A program made the translations under genes and the position numbers. The notes under the pieces were generated by a model that was given only the letters and a program-made list of their open reading frames with translations, had not been told where the DNA came from and made no database searches. DNA of 64,000 bases from Competibacter_A sp037045535 (GTDB taxonomy: Bacteria; Pseudomonadota; Gammaproteobacteria; Competibacterales; Competibacteraceae), in contig JBAOHI010000027.1 in NCBI GenBank assembly GCA_037045535.1, positions 205,394 through 269,393 of the forward strand, written 5' to 3'. Below are positions 1 through 10,049 of the stretch, piece by piece (position 1 is the first letter of the stretch; the number at the start of each line of letters is the position of its first letter).

Positions 1-149
1 AAGTCGCGGCTGGCGGGCCCGATCACCCCCCGTGCTTCCAACAGCAGCGCCAAACCCGTTGGCTGTGCCGGTCCTTGCGCCGCCGACCCGAGGCTGGCTG
101 GCCAGAGCAGCAGCCCGAGCAGCGAAAACAGCCAGCGCAACAGGCACAT
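1..149 (-). CDS. NfeD-like membrane serine protease, N-terminus only
   Basis: The gene runs off the left edge of the window; only about 49 codons are present. The start is an ATG preceded by a strong AGGAGG-like ribosome site in the minus-strand sequence. The residues begin with a signal peptide (MCLLRWLFSLLGLLLWPASL) followed by a segment reading LALLLEARGVIGPASRD. This matches the start of the ClpP-like serine protease domain of long NfeD proteins, where a strand of the form LxLxIxGxIGPA is conserved. Such proteins are membrane proteases usually paired with a stomatin-like protein, which would lie outside the window. The identification rests on a short piece and is inference from this motif. 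Confidence 0.55.
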   Translation of the reverse strand, partial: MCLLRWLFSLLGLLLWPASLGSAAQGPAQPTGLALLLEARGVIGPASRD

Positions 150-216
150 CCTCCTGTGGCTCGCCGCATCGTTATAGTGCCGGACCATCACTTTGCTCCG
201 ACCGCTCGGTTACTCC

Positions 217-1195
217 TCAGGGCAACAGCACGGTGGAACCCGTCGTCTGGCGCGCTTCCAGATCGCGGTGCGCCTGGGCGGTCTCGGCCAGCGGATAAGT
301 TTGCCGGACTTCGATCTTGACCACGCCGTTGCCGACCACCTCGAACAGCTCGGCGGCGCTGGCGACCAAGTCCGCACGCTTGGCGGTGTAAGTCATCAGG
401 CTGGGTCGGGTCAGGAACAGCGAACCCTTGGCCGCCAAAATTCCTGGCTCGAACGGTGGCACCGGACCCGAAGCGTTGCCGAAGCTGACCATCGTGCCCA
501 ATGGGCGCAAACAGTCTAGCGAACCCATGAAGGTGGCTTGACCGACCGAATCATAGACCACCGCCACGCCCTGCCCGCCGGTGATCTCGCGAACCCGCTC
601 GGCGAAATTCTCGCGGCTGTAGACGATGACATGGTGGCAACCGTGCGCACGAGCCAGTTCGGCTTTATCGTCGTTGCCCACCGTGCCGATCACGGTCGCA
701 CCCAGATCCCGTGCCCACTGGCTGGCGATCAGCCCAACGCCACCGGCGGCAGCGTGCAGCAAGATCGCATCGCCAGGCCGCACCCGATAGGTACGTCGCA
801 GCAGGTATTGCGCGGTCATTCCCTTGCAACATCATCGCGGCGGCGGTTCGATCGTCGATGGTGTCGGGCAAAGCCACCACCCGGTCGGCGGGAACCAGTC
901 GGACTTCGGCATAGGCACCGACTGGCGGGCTGGCATACGCCACCCGGTCGCCGACCTTGAATTCGGTGACGCCCTCGCCGACAGCCTCGACCTGGCCGGC
1001 GCCTTCCATGCCCAGCGTCCAAGGCAGCGATGGCAAGGGATACAGACCGGTGCGGTGATAAACGTCGATGTAGTTCAGTCCGACGGCTGCATGACGGACC
1101 CGCAGTTGACCGGGACCGGGAGCGCCCACCTCGACGTCTTCCCAACGTAGGACTTCGGGACCGCCGTATTCGTGAATGCGGATCGCTTTGGACAT
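217..1195 (-). pseudogene. qor: NADPH:quinone oxidoreductase, frameshifted
   Basis: Zinc-free medium-chain dehydrogenase/reductase of the quinone oxidoreductase family. The start is set by AGGAG eight bases upstream of the codon for MSKAIRIHEYGG. The first frame gives the GroES-like substrate domain (residues 1 to about 125, with LNYIDVYHRTGLYPLP and GMEGAGQVEAVG). The second frame continues with the Rossmann half (HAAAGGVGLIASQWARDLGATVIGT) and ends LEARQTTGSTVLLP. The frames meet at about 817-823, where the sequence between LQG and MTAQYL has one base too many. Removing one base gives a full-length protein of about 325 residues, normal for the family. The break could be a real mutation but fits the single-base insertion pattern seen elsewhere in this window. 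Confidence 0.85.
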
Positions 1196-1270
1196 GGCAT
1201 TCTCCTGCGAGCTTGGGTAGAGATCTTCCAAGTTTAGGCAAATGTCTGTGCTAACGGCAGGATATCCGTT

Positions 1271-4200
1271 TCAACCCAGCCACCGCCGGGCGTTGCGGAA
1301 CAGCCGCAGCCACGGCCCATCTTCGCTCCAACCGTCGGGATGCCAGGAATACTGCACCGTGCGGAACACCCGCTCCGGATGCGGCATCAAGATCGTGAAA
1401 CGCCCATCGCGGCTGGTCAGGCCGGTGATGCCGTTCGGCGAACCATTGGGATTAGCCGGATAACTCTCCGCCGGTCGCCCGAAATTGTCCACGAACCGCA
1501 GCGTCACAAGTCCGGCCGCCAGCGCCGCGTCCGGTCCGTTTGCATCGCGAAACTCGGCCCGACCTTCGCCGTGCGCAACCGCAATCGGTAGCCGCGATCC
1601 CTCCATTCCTTGCAGAAATAGCGACGGCGACGGCAGCACTTCGACCAAACACAGTCGCGCCTCGAATTGTTCGACCCGGTTACGCACGAAGCGCGGCCAC
1701 AACTCCGTTCCAGCGATCAGTTCATGCAGGTTAGACAACATTTGGCAGCCGTTGCAGATGCCCAAACCGAAACTGTCGGATCGGGCGAAGAACGCCGCAA
1801 ACTCATCACGGGCGCGCGAATTGAACAGAATCGACTTGGCCCAGCCCTCCCCCGCACCCAGCACGTCGCCGTAGGAGAAACCGCCACAAGCCGCGATGCC
1901 GTGGAAATCGGCCAGCGTGACCCGCCCGGCGATCATGTCGCTCATATGCACGTCCACTGCCGCGAAGCCGGCCCGGTCGAACGCCGCCGCCATCTCCACC
2001 TGACCATTGACGCCCTGCTCGCGCAGGATCGCCACGCGCGGACGCGCTCTGGCGGCAACGAGCGGCGTTGTTAAGCCTGCGGCGGGATCGAAGCTCAACT
2101 GGACGTTCAAGCCCAGATCGGTCGGATCGCAGGCGGCGGCGAACGCCTCGCGGGCGCAATCGGGATGATCGCGCAACGCCTGCATCCGGTAGCTGGTTTC
2201 CGACCACAACCGGCGCAGTTCGGCACGAGTAGCCGAGAACGCGGTTTCACCGCTGAAGCGCAGGATCAATCGATCCTCGCCGTTCGGAGCGCCGATGACG
2301 TGGCTGCATTCGCCCAGCCCAACAGCGGCCAAAAGCTCCAGCACGGCATTCCGGTCCGCCGCCCGTACTTGCAGCACCGCACCCAGTTCCTCGGCGAACA
2401 ACGCGGCCAGCGGATCTTTGGCCCTCACCCCCAACCCCTCTCCCGCAGGGCGAGGGGAGCCAGGTGTAGCTAGATCATCCAGCAACACCGTCACGCCACA
2501 ACCGCCCGCGAACATCATTTCTGTCAGCGTCGCCAGCAGCCCGCCATCGGAACGGTCGTGATAGGCCAGCAAGCGACCGGCCGCGTTGAGTTCCTGAATC
2601 GTCCCGAACAGGGCTTGCAAATCTTTGGGCGCATCGACATCGGGAACGCTATCGCCCAACTGGTTATAAACCTGCGCCAGCGTCGAACCACCTAACCGAT
2701 TCCGACCACGACCGAGATCGACCAAAATCAGATCGGTATCGCCGCGATCCGTCTGCAACTGCGGCGTCAAGGTTTGGCGCACGTCCAAAACCGGTGCGAA
2801 AGCGGACACGATCAGCGATAAAGGTCCTACCACACTCTTGCGCGCGCCGTTCTCTTCCCAAACCGTTTTCATCGACATCGAATCTTTGCCGACCGGGATG
2901 GCGATCCCCAACGCGGGACAGAGCTCCATGCCAACCGCCCGCACGGTATCGAACAACTTGGCATCCTCACCGGGATGGCCAGCCGCTGCCATCCAGTTGG
3001 CTGACAGCTTCACATCACCCAGTTTGGCGATACGCGCGGCGGCGATATTGGTCAGTGCTTCGCCGACCGCCATTCGCCCAGAGGCCGGCGCGTTCAGCAG
3101 CGCCAGCGGCGCCCGTTCGCCCATCGCCATCGCCTCGCCGGTGTATACGTCGAAACTGGTGGCGGTGACTGCGACGTCGCTGACCGGCACTTGCCACGGT
3201 CCGACCATTTGGTCGCGACAGACCAAGCCGGTCACGGTGCGGTCGCCAATGGTGATGAGAAAACTCTTGTCGGCCACTGCCGGAAACCGCAGCACCCGCG
3301 CCACGGCATCGGCGAGATCGATACCGCTTAAATCGAGCGGTTGGGATTCGACGGCTGCGTGACTGACATCGCGCAACATCTTCGGCGGCTTGCCGAATAG
3401 CACATTCATCGGCAAATCGACCGGCCGGTTGGCGAATTGCCGATCATCCAGGCTCAGTTGCTCCTGTTCGGTGGCGACGCCGACCACCGCATACGGACAA
3501 CGCTCCCGCTCGCACAGCGTTTTGAAAATTTCCAAACCCTCGGCGGCGATGGCCAGCACGTAGCGTTCCTGCGCCTCGTTGCACCAAATCTGCATCGGCG
3601 ACATGCCGGGATCGGCGTTCGGTACCTCGCGCAACTCGAAACGGCCGCCCCGGTCCGCGCCGTGGACGATTTCCGGCACGGCGTTGGACAGGCCACCCGC
3701 ACCGACATCGTGAATCGACAGAATGGGATTGGCGTCACCCAGCGCCACGCAACGGTCGATGACTTCCTGGGCACGCCGTTGAATTTCCGGGTTGCCGCGT
3801 TGCACCGAAGCGAAATCCAAATCCTCGTGCGAACTGCCGGTGGCCATGCTAGACGCCGCGCCACCGCCCAAACCGATCAGCATCGCCGGTCCGCCCAAGA
3901 CGACGATGGCGGTTCCCGGCGGCAGTTCAGCCTTGTGGACATGCGGCTCGCGAATATTGCCCAAGCCACCGGCGATCATGATCGGTTTGTGATAACCGCG
4001 CCGTTGCCCATCGGGACCGTTTTCCTCGAAGGTACGGAAATAACCGGCCAGATTGGGGCGGCCGAACTCGTTGTTGAATGCTGCTGCGCCGATGGGGCCT
4101 TCCAGCATGATATCCAGCGCCGAGACGATGCGGCCCGGCTTGCCGTAGTCGCGCTCCCACGGCTGGACGAAATCGGGAATCCGGAGGTGAGAGACCGAGA

Positions 4201-5200
4201 ATCCACAAAGCCCCGCCTTCGGTTTGGCGCCGCGTCCGGTCGCGCCTTCATCGCGGATTTCGCCGCCAGAACCGGTCGCGGCGCCAGGAAACGGCGAGAT
4301 CGCGGTCGGGTGGTTGTGAGTTTCCACTTTCATCAGGATGTGGACCGCTTCCGGGTGATAGCGGTATTGGCCATCGGCGGGATCGGGAAAGAAGCGCCCG
4401 GCGGGAAAACCTGTCATCACCGCCGCATTATCCCGGTAGGCGGACAACACGTTATCGGGGTGGCGTTCGTGGGTGTTGCGGATCATCGCGAACAGCGAGC
4501 GATCTTGTGCCTCGCCGTCGATGATCCAATCCGCGTTAAAAATTTTGTGCCGGCAGTGCTCGGAGTTCGCTTGCGCGAACATCATCAGTTCCACATCGGT
4601 CGGATTGCGTTCCAACCGAGTGAAGCTGTCCAGCAAATAATCGATTTCGTCATCCGACAGCGCCAATCCCAATTCGCGATTGGCGATGGCCAGCGCCTCT
4701 CGCCCGTTTCCGAGTACGTCCACAGTCGCCAGCGGTGCCGGTTCCGCTTGGGCGAATAGCGCGGCGGGGTCATCGTTCGGCCCTAACACCGTCTCGGTCA
4801 TCCGGTCGTGCAACAATGGTTTAAGTTCGGTCAGCTCGCCGTCGGTCAGCGGCCGATGGGACTCCAGGTAGTACGCGATGCCACGCTCGATGCGGCGAAC
4901 TCGTCGCAGACCGCAATTGCGGGCGATGTCGGTCGCCTTGGACGACCAGGGCGAGATGGTGCCGGGGCGGGGAATGACCAGGAACACCGGCCCGCTGCTG
5001 GCATCGCGTGGTGGGGTGGCAGGACCGTACCGAAGCAGCCGATCCAATACTTCACGGTCGTATACGCTCAACATGCCATCCAGAAAATGGGCAAATTCGG
5101 CATGAACGGCAGTGATGACCGGAACCCGCTGTCGCAGCGCGGCCAGCAGCTTTTCCAAACGAAACGGCGACAGAGCGGGGCTTCCACGAAAACGCAGCAT
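1271..5200 (-). CDS. purL: phosphoribosylformylglycinamidine synthase
   Basis: Large single-chain PurL of the proteobacterial type, which makes FGAM from FGAR, glutamine and ATP in purine synthesis. The start codon (MLRFRGSPAL) has AGGAG upstream; this gives about 1,309 residues against 1,295 in E. coli. An N-terminal PurS-like part, the two AIRS-like ATP-binding halves (KVETHNHPTAISPFPGAATG near residue 285, SIHDVGAGGLSNAVPE) and a C-terminal glutaminase are all visible. The glutaminase triad is present: Cys in LGICNGCQML (about 1148), His in VAHGEGR (about 1210) and Glu in MPHPERVFR (about 1273). Residues about 909-926 (ATPGSPRPAGEGLGVRAK) have no counterpart in E. coli PurL and are encoded by a palindromic repeat, described separately. 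Confidence 0.97.
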   Translation of the reverse strand: MLRFRGSPALSPFRLEKLLAALRQRVPVITAVHAEFAHFLDGMLSVYDREVLDRLLRYGPATPPRDASSGPVFLVIPRPGTISPWSSKATDIARNCGLRRVRRIERGIAYYLESHRPLTDGELTELKPLLHDRMTETVLGPNDDPAALFAQAEPAPLATVDVLGNGREALAIANRELGLALSDDEIDYLLDSFTRLERNPTDVELMMFAQANSEHCRHKIFNADWIIDGEAQDRSLFAMIRNTHERHPDNVLSAYRDNAAVMTGFPAGRFFPDPADGQYRYHPEAVHILMKVETHNHPTAISPFPGAATGSGGEIRDEGATGRGAKPKAGLCGFSVSHLRIPDFVQPWERDYGKPGRIVSALDIMLEGPIGAAAFNNEFGRPNLAGYFRTFEENGPDGQRRGYHKPIMIAGGLGNIREPHVHKAELPPGTAIVVLGGPAMLIGLGGGAASSMATGSSHEDLDFASVQRGNPEIQRRAQEVIDRCVALGDANPILSIHDVGAGGLSNAVPEIVHGADRGGRFELREVPNADPGMSPMQIWCNEAQERYVLAIAAEGLEIFKTLCERERCPYAVVGVATEQEQLSLDDRQFANRPVDLPMNVLFGKPPKMLRDVSHAAVESQPLDLSGIDLADAVARVLRFPAVADKSFLITIGDRTVTGLVCRDQMVGPWQVPVSDVAVTATSFDVYTGEAMAMGERAPLALLNAPASGRMAVGEALTNIAAARIAKLGDVKLSANWMAAAGHPGEDAKLFDTVRAVGMELCPALGIAIPVGKDSMSMKTVWEENGARKSVVGPLSLIVSAFAPVLDVRQTLTPQLQTDRGDTDLILVDLGRGRNRLGGSTLAQVYNQLGDSVPDVDAPKDLQALFGTIQELNAAGRLLAYHDRSDGGLLATLTEMMFAGGCGVTVLLDDLATPGSPRPAGEGLGVRAKDPLAALFAEELGAVLQVRAADRNAVLELLAAVGLGECSHVIGAPNGEDRLILRFSGETAFSATRAELRRLWSETSYRMQALRDHPDCAREAFAAACDPTDLGLNVQLSFDPAAGLTTPLVAARARPRVAILREQGVNGQVEMAAAFDRAGFAAVDVHMSDMIAGRVTLADFHGIAACGGFSYGDVLGAGEGWAKSILFNSRARDEFAAFFARSDSFGLGICNGCQMLSNLHELIAGTELWPRFVRNRVEQFEARLCLVEVLPSPSLFLQGMEGSRLPIAVAHGEGRAEFRDANGPDAALAAGLVTLRFVDNFGRPAESYPANPNGSPNGITGLTSRDGRFTILMPHPERVFRTVQYSWHPDGWSEDGPWLRLFRNARRWLG
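2422..2460. repeat. REP-like palindromic repeat inside purL
   Basis: The plus strand shows a C-rich arm ending in CCCCTC (2435-2440), then TCCC, GCA, GGGC, and GAGGGG (2452-2457). This forms a hairpin with one T/C mismatch and a GCA loop, preceded by CCCTCACCCCCAA. Sequences of this pattern are common as intergenic palindromic repeats in many proteobacteria. Here the repeat lies in the purL reading frame, translated as a Pro/Gly-rich loop, without breaking the gene. Confidence 0.8.
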
Positions 5201-5234
5201 CGCGGGGGTCTCCTGGGTCAGGCGGGGAAGCGGG

Positions 5235-5243
5235 ATGATACCA
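5235..5243 (-). promoter_or_regulatory. possible extended -10 promoter of purL
   Basis: On the minus strand the sequence TGG-TATCAT forms an extended -10 element about 35 bases upstream of the purL start. No convincing -35 hexamer is present at the right distance. Assignment is by motif only. Confidence 0.35.
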
Positions 5244-5416
5244 GCAATTTTCGCAGTCGGCGGTCTGGGCATTTTGCGAAAGTTGCCAAACCACAACGAG
5301 ATTTCGGCGTGCGGAAGCTGGCCGCCGCGTCGTTTAGTTCCTTGGCTTTGGTAAACTTTTATTTCGTGAAAGAACCGTGACCGTGTTTGACTCGCAACCT
5401 CCAAAGGAACAGCTTT

Positions 5417-7663
5417 TTGACACAGCCCGAAATCCACAAAGCCAACGCTACCCCAAACCGTATCGCATTGGAGCAGCTACGACTGTTTCATCGCAGCACG
5501 CCAGTTAGCCAAGCCATGACCGTACTGACGGGGGGGCTGACAACCATCGTGCTTTGGCCTATTGCGGAACGGTCTCGCTTGCTCGTTTGGGTTGTTTTAA
5601 TGGCCATTGCCATTTGTTTGAGGCTGGAGTTGAGCGATCGATTCTCTCGATTGGATCGTACTGGAACGGTGTTCGAAGCCTTGATCTGGGAACGTTGGGC
5701 CCAATTCAGCGCCTTGCTTTCCGGAGTCATATGGGGTGGTGGCGGGGTTTGGTTATATCCCGTGGCGGATCCCAACCGCGAAATTTTCTTCTGCCTCATT
5801 CTGTTGGGCATGTGTTCGGGCGCGATGCCCCTGCAAGCGCCGGTACGGGGTGCGTTTCTGCTCTTTGCCGGGGCGATCCTGCTGCCGATGAGTATCTTGT
5901 TCTTTTTAAAGGGCGGATTGATTTATTCGATCATTGCGATTACGGCCCTCCTCCAACTGTATGCCTTAGCCGTCAGTGCCGAACAGTATCGACTCAATAT
6001 TGCGGATAGCCAGCGCTTGCGTTTCGAAAACGAGTCACTTGTCAAAGGACTTACCGAGTCGCGAGAAACCGCTTTGGCGGCCAAATACGAGGCGGATTTA
6101 GCCAATCAGGCCAAAAGCGAGTTTTTGGCTAACATGAGCCACGAAATCCGCACGCCGATGAACGCGATTCTCGGATTGACTCGTTTGGGGCTGGACGCGT
6201 CCCCGAAACAACAGCGCGAATATCTGGCCAAAATCAACGATTCCGCCGAGCTGCTGTTGAATATCCTCAACGACATTCTCGATTTTTCCAAGATCGAAGC
6301 CGGCAAGATCGCCCTGGAAAATGTGGATTTCGATCTGTACCAAGTCATCAACCGGCTAGGTAGCATCATCGGTGCGCAAGCCAACGAGAAACAGCTCGAT
6401 TTCAATGTCGTGATTGCCCCGGAAGCACCGAGGCGATTGCGGGGCGATCCGCTGCGGCTCGAACAAGTACTGATGAATTTGGCGAATAACGCCGTCAAGT
6501 TTACCCAGCGCGGCAGTGTGACGGTGAGCGTCGCTGTTCTTAAAGAGGTCGGCGATAAGGTGACGCTACACTGTTCGGTCCGTGACACGGGCATCGGCTT
6601 GACGCCGGAACAGCAAAAACAGCTATTTAGAGCTTTCTCGCAAGCGGATTCCTCGACAACCCGGAGATTCGGTGGGACCGGGCTGGGTTTGGCAATTTCG
6701 AGGCGGTTAGCGGCATTGATGGATGGCGAGATCAGTGCCGAAAGCGAGTATGGGAAGGGAAGCACGTTCTATTTTTCCGCGCCGTTCGACCGAGGAAAAG
6801 AGTGCACCACACCGATTCAAGCCGAAATCGACTCGCGCCGTTCTATGCCTCGACTCGAATTTGCTCGTTTGCACGGGGCGCGGATACTCGTTGCTGAAGA
6901 TAACCCATTAAACCAGCAAGTCGTCCGAGGATTCCTGGCAAAGGTCGGTGTGGATGTCGTCGTTGCCGAGAATGGCCTGGAAGCCATCCAGATAGCCCAG
7001 CGGCAATCGTTCGATGTGGTGTTGATGGATCTGCAAATGCCCATCATGGACGGCCTTCAGGCCACCCGAGAACTACGCCAAATCCCGCGTCTTACCAATA
7101 CGCCGATCATTGCGTTGACAGCCAACGTATTTCAGACCGATATCGATCGGTGCATTGCGGCCGGGATGAACGACCATGTTGGCAAACCCATCAAGACAGA
7201 CGAGCTGTTTTCTAAACTCGGAAAATGGCTTACCAATCCTATTGCACAATCCGCCGATAATGCGTTGTTGCTCTCCGCGTCAACGGTATCAGCCATCGAT
7301 CCACAACCGAAACCGGAATCTCTGCCTCCGGGATTGGATATCAGCGCCGCGCTCGGTCGGCTGGGCGACGATGAGGCATTGTTTAAGCGGGTTGTCGACC
7401 TTTTTCGCCGGACTGAAGTGGAGACTCCCCATCAAATTCGGGCCGCCTTGGCGACAGGCGACGTCGAGTTGGGTCGGCGACTGGCTCACACTTTGAAATC
7501 CACTGCCAGTACGGTGGGCGCGAACCGGTTACAAGCCGTGGCACGAGTGATCGAGCAAACCCTGCTTGAACAGGGCGCGGTTGGCGAGGAATTGCTAGCG
7601 GAGCTGGAAACGGTGCATGCCGAAGCGATGAGCGATCTCGAGTCGTTCGGACGTCAATCCTAA
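5417..7663 (+). CDS. membrane hybrid sensor histidine kinase with receiver and Hpt domains
   Basis: About 748 residues. I chose the TTG at 5417 because AAAGGA lies 8 bases upstream; the same frame is open to a TTG at 5387. Order: about six hydrophobic membrane segments (residues about 35-190), a short coiled coil, the HisKA dimerisation domain with phospho-acceptor His about 242 (ANMSHEIRTPMN), the ATPase with N box (MNLANNAVKF), G1 (DTGIGL) and G2 (GGTGLGLAISRR), a receiver domain with Asp about 538 (VVLMDLQMPIMDG), and a C-terminal Hpt domain with His about 691 (RLAHTLKSTAS). All phosphorelay residues are intact, so this is a full His-Asp-His relay in one chain. No periplasmic sensor domain is visible. 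It is divergent from purL; no output regulator is adjacent and the signal is unknown. Confidence 0.93.
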   Translation: MTQPEIHKANATPNRIALEQLRLFHRSTPVSQAMTVLTGGLTTIVLWPIAERSRLLVWVVLMAIAICLRLELSDRFSRLDRTGTVFEALIWERWAQFSALLSGVIWGGGGVWLYPVADPNREIFFCLILLGMCSGAMPLQAPVRGAFLLFAGAILLPMSILFFLKGGLIYSIIAITALLQLYALAVSAEQYRLNIADSQRLRFENESLVKGLTESRETALAAKYEADLANQAKSEFLANMSHEIRTPMNAILGLTRLGLDASPKQQREYLAKINDSAELLLNILNDILDFSKIEAGKIALENVDFDLYQVINRLGSIIGAQANEKQLDFNVVIAPEAPRRLRGDPLRLEQVLMNLANNAVKFTQRGSVTVSVAVLKEVGDKVTLHCSVRDTGIGLTPEQQKQLFRAFSQADSSTTRRFGGTGLGLAISRRLAALMDGEISAESEYGKGSTFYFSAPFDRGKECTTPIQAEIDSRRSMPRLEFARLHGARILVAEDNPLNQQVVRGFLAKVGVDVVVAENGLEAIQIAQRQSFDVVLMDLQMPIMDGLQATRELRQIPRLTNTPIIALTANVFQTDIDRCIAAGMNDHVGKPIKTDELFSKLGKWLTNPIAQSADNALLLSASTVSAIDPQPKPESLPPGLDISAALGRLGDDEALFKRVVDLFRRTEVETPHQIRAALATGDVELGRRLAHTLKSTASTVGANRLQAVARVIEQTLLEQGAVGEELLAELETVHAEAMSDLESFGRQS

Positions 7664-7738
7664 GGAAAGGCACTGCTGACAGCCGAAACCCGCCCTCGCG
7701 ACGCGTTTGCGCGGCGATCGATTTGTATTTGGGCTGCC

Positions 7739-10003
7739 CTACTTCCCGACCCGCAGCAATCCGTTTAAGCCTTTCTGATCGAGGAACGCATTGGCACGCT
7801 CGCGGATAGCGGCGGCATTGTCGAAGGCACTGACTTCAGTCAATAACTCCTGGGCGGCGGCGTACGGAATGCTACGGATCATCCATTTGATCTTGAGTAC
7901 ACTACCCAGGTTCATGCTGAAGCTATCCGCTCCCATCGCCAATAACAGCAGAGCTGCGGCTGGATCGCCCGCCATCTCACCGCAGATACCCACCGGCCGG
8001 CCGGCAGCCCGGCACCGCTCGACGACGTGGTGGATGGCTGCCAACACGGCCGGATGCAGCGGATCGTACAGCTTGGCGACCCGGTCATTGTTGCGGTCCA
8101 CCGCCAGGAGATATTGAGTGAGATCGTTGCTACCGATGGAGGCAAAATCCACCATTCTAATCAGGGCATCGATCTGATAGACCGCTGAGGGTATTTCCAC
8201 CATGATGCCGACACGCGGCGTTTTGACCTGAATGCCCTCTTCTAACAGTTCAGCCTCGGCGCAGCGCAACAGCGCCAATGCATCTCTCAATTCGCCAACG
8301 CTGCCGATCATGGGAAACAAAATAGACAAATTGGAATAGATCGCCCCGGCTCGCAGCATTGCCCGCAACTGGGTTTTGAACAAGTCGGGCTGATCCAGAC
8401 TGATGCGGATGCCCCGCCAACCCAGAAACGGGTTCTGCTCGGTGATCGGGAAATACGGCAAGGGCTTGTCGCCACCCACGTCCAGGGTGCGTAGCACGAC
8501 GGGCTGCGGATCCATGATCCGCAGCACCCGACTGTAGATGATGGCTTGCTCCTCCTCGCCCGGAAAGTGGTCGCGCAGAAAAAAATGCAGTTCCGAGCGA
8601 TACAAGCCGACGCCATCCACTCCACTATTGCGTGCGGCGGCGATATCGGCGAACAACCCGGAATTCGCGTGCAGCTCTAGCCGGTGGCCATCCAGCGTTT
8701 CCGCCGGCAAATCGCGCAGGTGCTGCAAGCCTCGCGATATCTCGGCTTCCTCGGCGATCAGCTTCACATATTCCTGGCGCAGCGCGGGGCTGGGTTGGAT
8801 GCAGGCCCGCATCGTATAGCCGTCTACCACCACCTCGCGGCCGTTCAATCGGCCCGGTGGCAGGTTGCTGACCCCAAAAACCGCTGGAATTTCCAGCCCG
8901 CGCGCCAGCAGGGCGACGTGAGACGTGCCAGTGCCACGCACCGAAACCAAGCCTTTGAGCTTCTCGGGCGGTACGTCGAGCAACTGCGAAACGCTGATCT
9001 CCTCGCCCATCAAAATGGTGTTGTCGGGATACTGGCGAGCGGTTGCCTGTTCCACCTGCAACCGATTCAACAATCGCTGTCCGAGATCGAGAATATCGGT
9101 GGAGCGTTCCCGGAGATAGGGATCGTCCATCTCCGTGAAGATATCGGCGTATTCGAGCACGGTGGCCCGCAACGCGCCGGGGGCCCAGTTACCCGCGTAA
9201 ATCCGCTCCAGAGTGCCATTGACCAGGCTATCGCTGCCCAATAGCAGGGCGTACGCATCCAGCAATGCCCGATCCCCCGCTGATAACAACAAGCGCATTC
9301 GCTCGCTGAGGCGTTGCAGCTCGGCCAGTTCCGCCGCCACCGCCTGTCGAAAGCGGGTCGCTTCGGTTTCCGGGTCGGAGATATCCTTATCCGGCACCCG
9401 ATCGAGCGCGGCAGCTGGGAACACGACCACCGCCTCGCCCAGCGCCAAGCCACGCGCGCTGGCTACCCCTTCTAGGAACAATGTTCCCGACAGCGCATCG
9501 TCGCCGAGGCGCTCCAACACCTGGCGGACTTCTGCTTGGTTGATGCAACCCGCCAGCTGCGCGGCGAGTGTCACCAAAAATGATTCTTCATCGGCGGTGT
9601 ACTTGCGCTGCTGGCGCTGCTGGGCCACCAATACGCCCAGCACTCGGCGTCGGCGGATGATCGGTACGCCGATGAAACCGTGGAAGGGGGACTCACCTGT
9701 GGCGGCGATGTAACGAAACGCAGGGTGAGCAGGCGCGTTTTCGACGTTGATCGGCTCGGCCCGACTGGCGGCCAACCCAGTCAGTCCCTGCCCGAATTTC
9801 AGCCGTACCTTGCCGACCGCGCCGGGACGCAGGCCATCCGTCGCCATCAACACCAGTTCGCCGCGACTGTAATCAGCCATGTAAACCGAACAAACATCGG
9901 TGTGGATGGCGGCTTTGACCTCGGCGACGATCAGATTGAAAGCTTCGCTCGGGCCGCGGGCGGAATTGATGTCCTGTACAATACGCCGCAGGGTATCCAG
10001 CAT
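7739..10003 (-). CDS. ptsP: phosphoenolpyruvate-protein phosphotransferase PtsP (enzyme I-Ntr)
   Basis: First enzyme of the nitrogen PTS; it moves phosphate from PEP to NPr. The start at MLDTLRRIVQDINSARGP is preceded by GAGAGGG; an upstream in-frame ATG is less likely. About 754 residues. An N-terminal GAF domain (about 1-165, the sensor part specific to PtsP) is followed by the enzyme I N-terminal domain, the phosphohistidine domain with His about 362 in GTGTSHVALLARG, and the PEP-binding TIM barrel (LRTLDVGGDKPLPYF, GICGEMAGDP near the end). It lies 46 bases downstream of rppH on the same strand, the arrangement known from E. coli, so the two are probably co-transcribed. Confidence 0.95.
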   Translation of the reverse strand: MLDTLRRIVQDINSARGPSEAFNLIVAEVKAAIHTDVCSVYMADYSRGELVLMATDGLRPGAVGKVRLKFGQGLTGLAASRAEPINVENAPAHPAFRYIAATGESPFHGFIGVPIIRRRRVLGVLVAQQRQQRKYTADEESFLVTLAAQLAGCINQAEVRQVLERLGDDALSGTLFLEGVASARGLALGEAVVVFPAAALDRVPDKDISDPETEATRFRQAVAAELAELQRLSERMRLLLSAGDRALLDAYALLLGSDSLVNGTLERIYAGNWAPGALRATVLEYADIFTEMDDPYLRERSTDILDLGQRLLNRLQVEQATARQYPDNTILMGEEISVSQLLDVPPEKLKGLVSVRGTGTSHVALLARGLEIPAVFGVSNLPPGRLNGREVVVDGYTMRACIQPSPALRQEYVKLIAEEAEISRGLQHLRDLPAETLDGHRLELHANSGLFADIAAARNSGVDGVGLYRSELHFFLRDHFPGEEEQAIIYSRVLRIMDPQPVVLRTLDVGGDKPLPYFPITEQNPFLGWRGIRISLDQPDLFKTQLRAMLRAGAIYSNLSILFPMIGSVGELRDALALLRCAEAELLEEGIQVKTPRVGIMVEIPSAVYQIDALIRMVDFASIGSNDLTQYLLAVDRNNDRVAKLYDPLHPAVLAAIHHVVERCRAAGRPVGICGEMAGDPAAALLLLAMGADSFSMNLGSVLKIKWMIRSIPYAAAQELLTEVSAFDNAAAIRERANAFLDQKGLNGLLRVGK

Positions 10004-10049
10004 ATAAACGGTCCCTCTCAACAAACGGCAGGCAGCGAAGCGGTAACGA

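Noticed and set aside
3437..4759. 440-codon open frame on the plus strand
   Set aside because: It is fully antisense to the conserved middle of purL; high-GC codon bias opens such frames. No ribosome site or recognisable domain.
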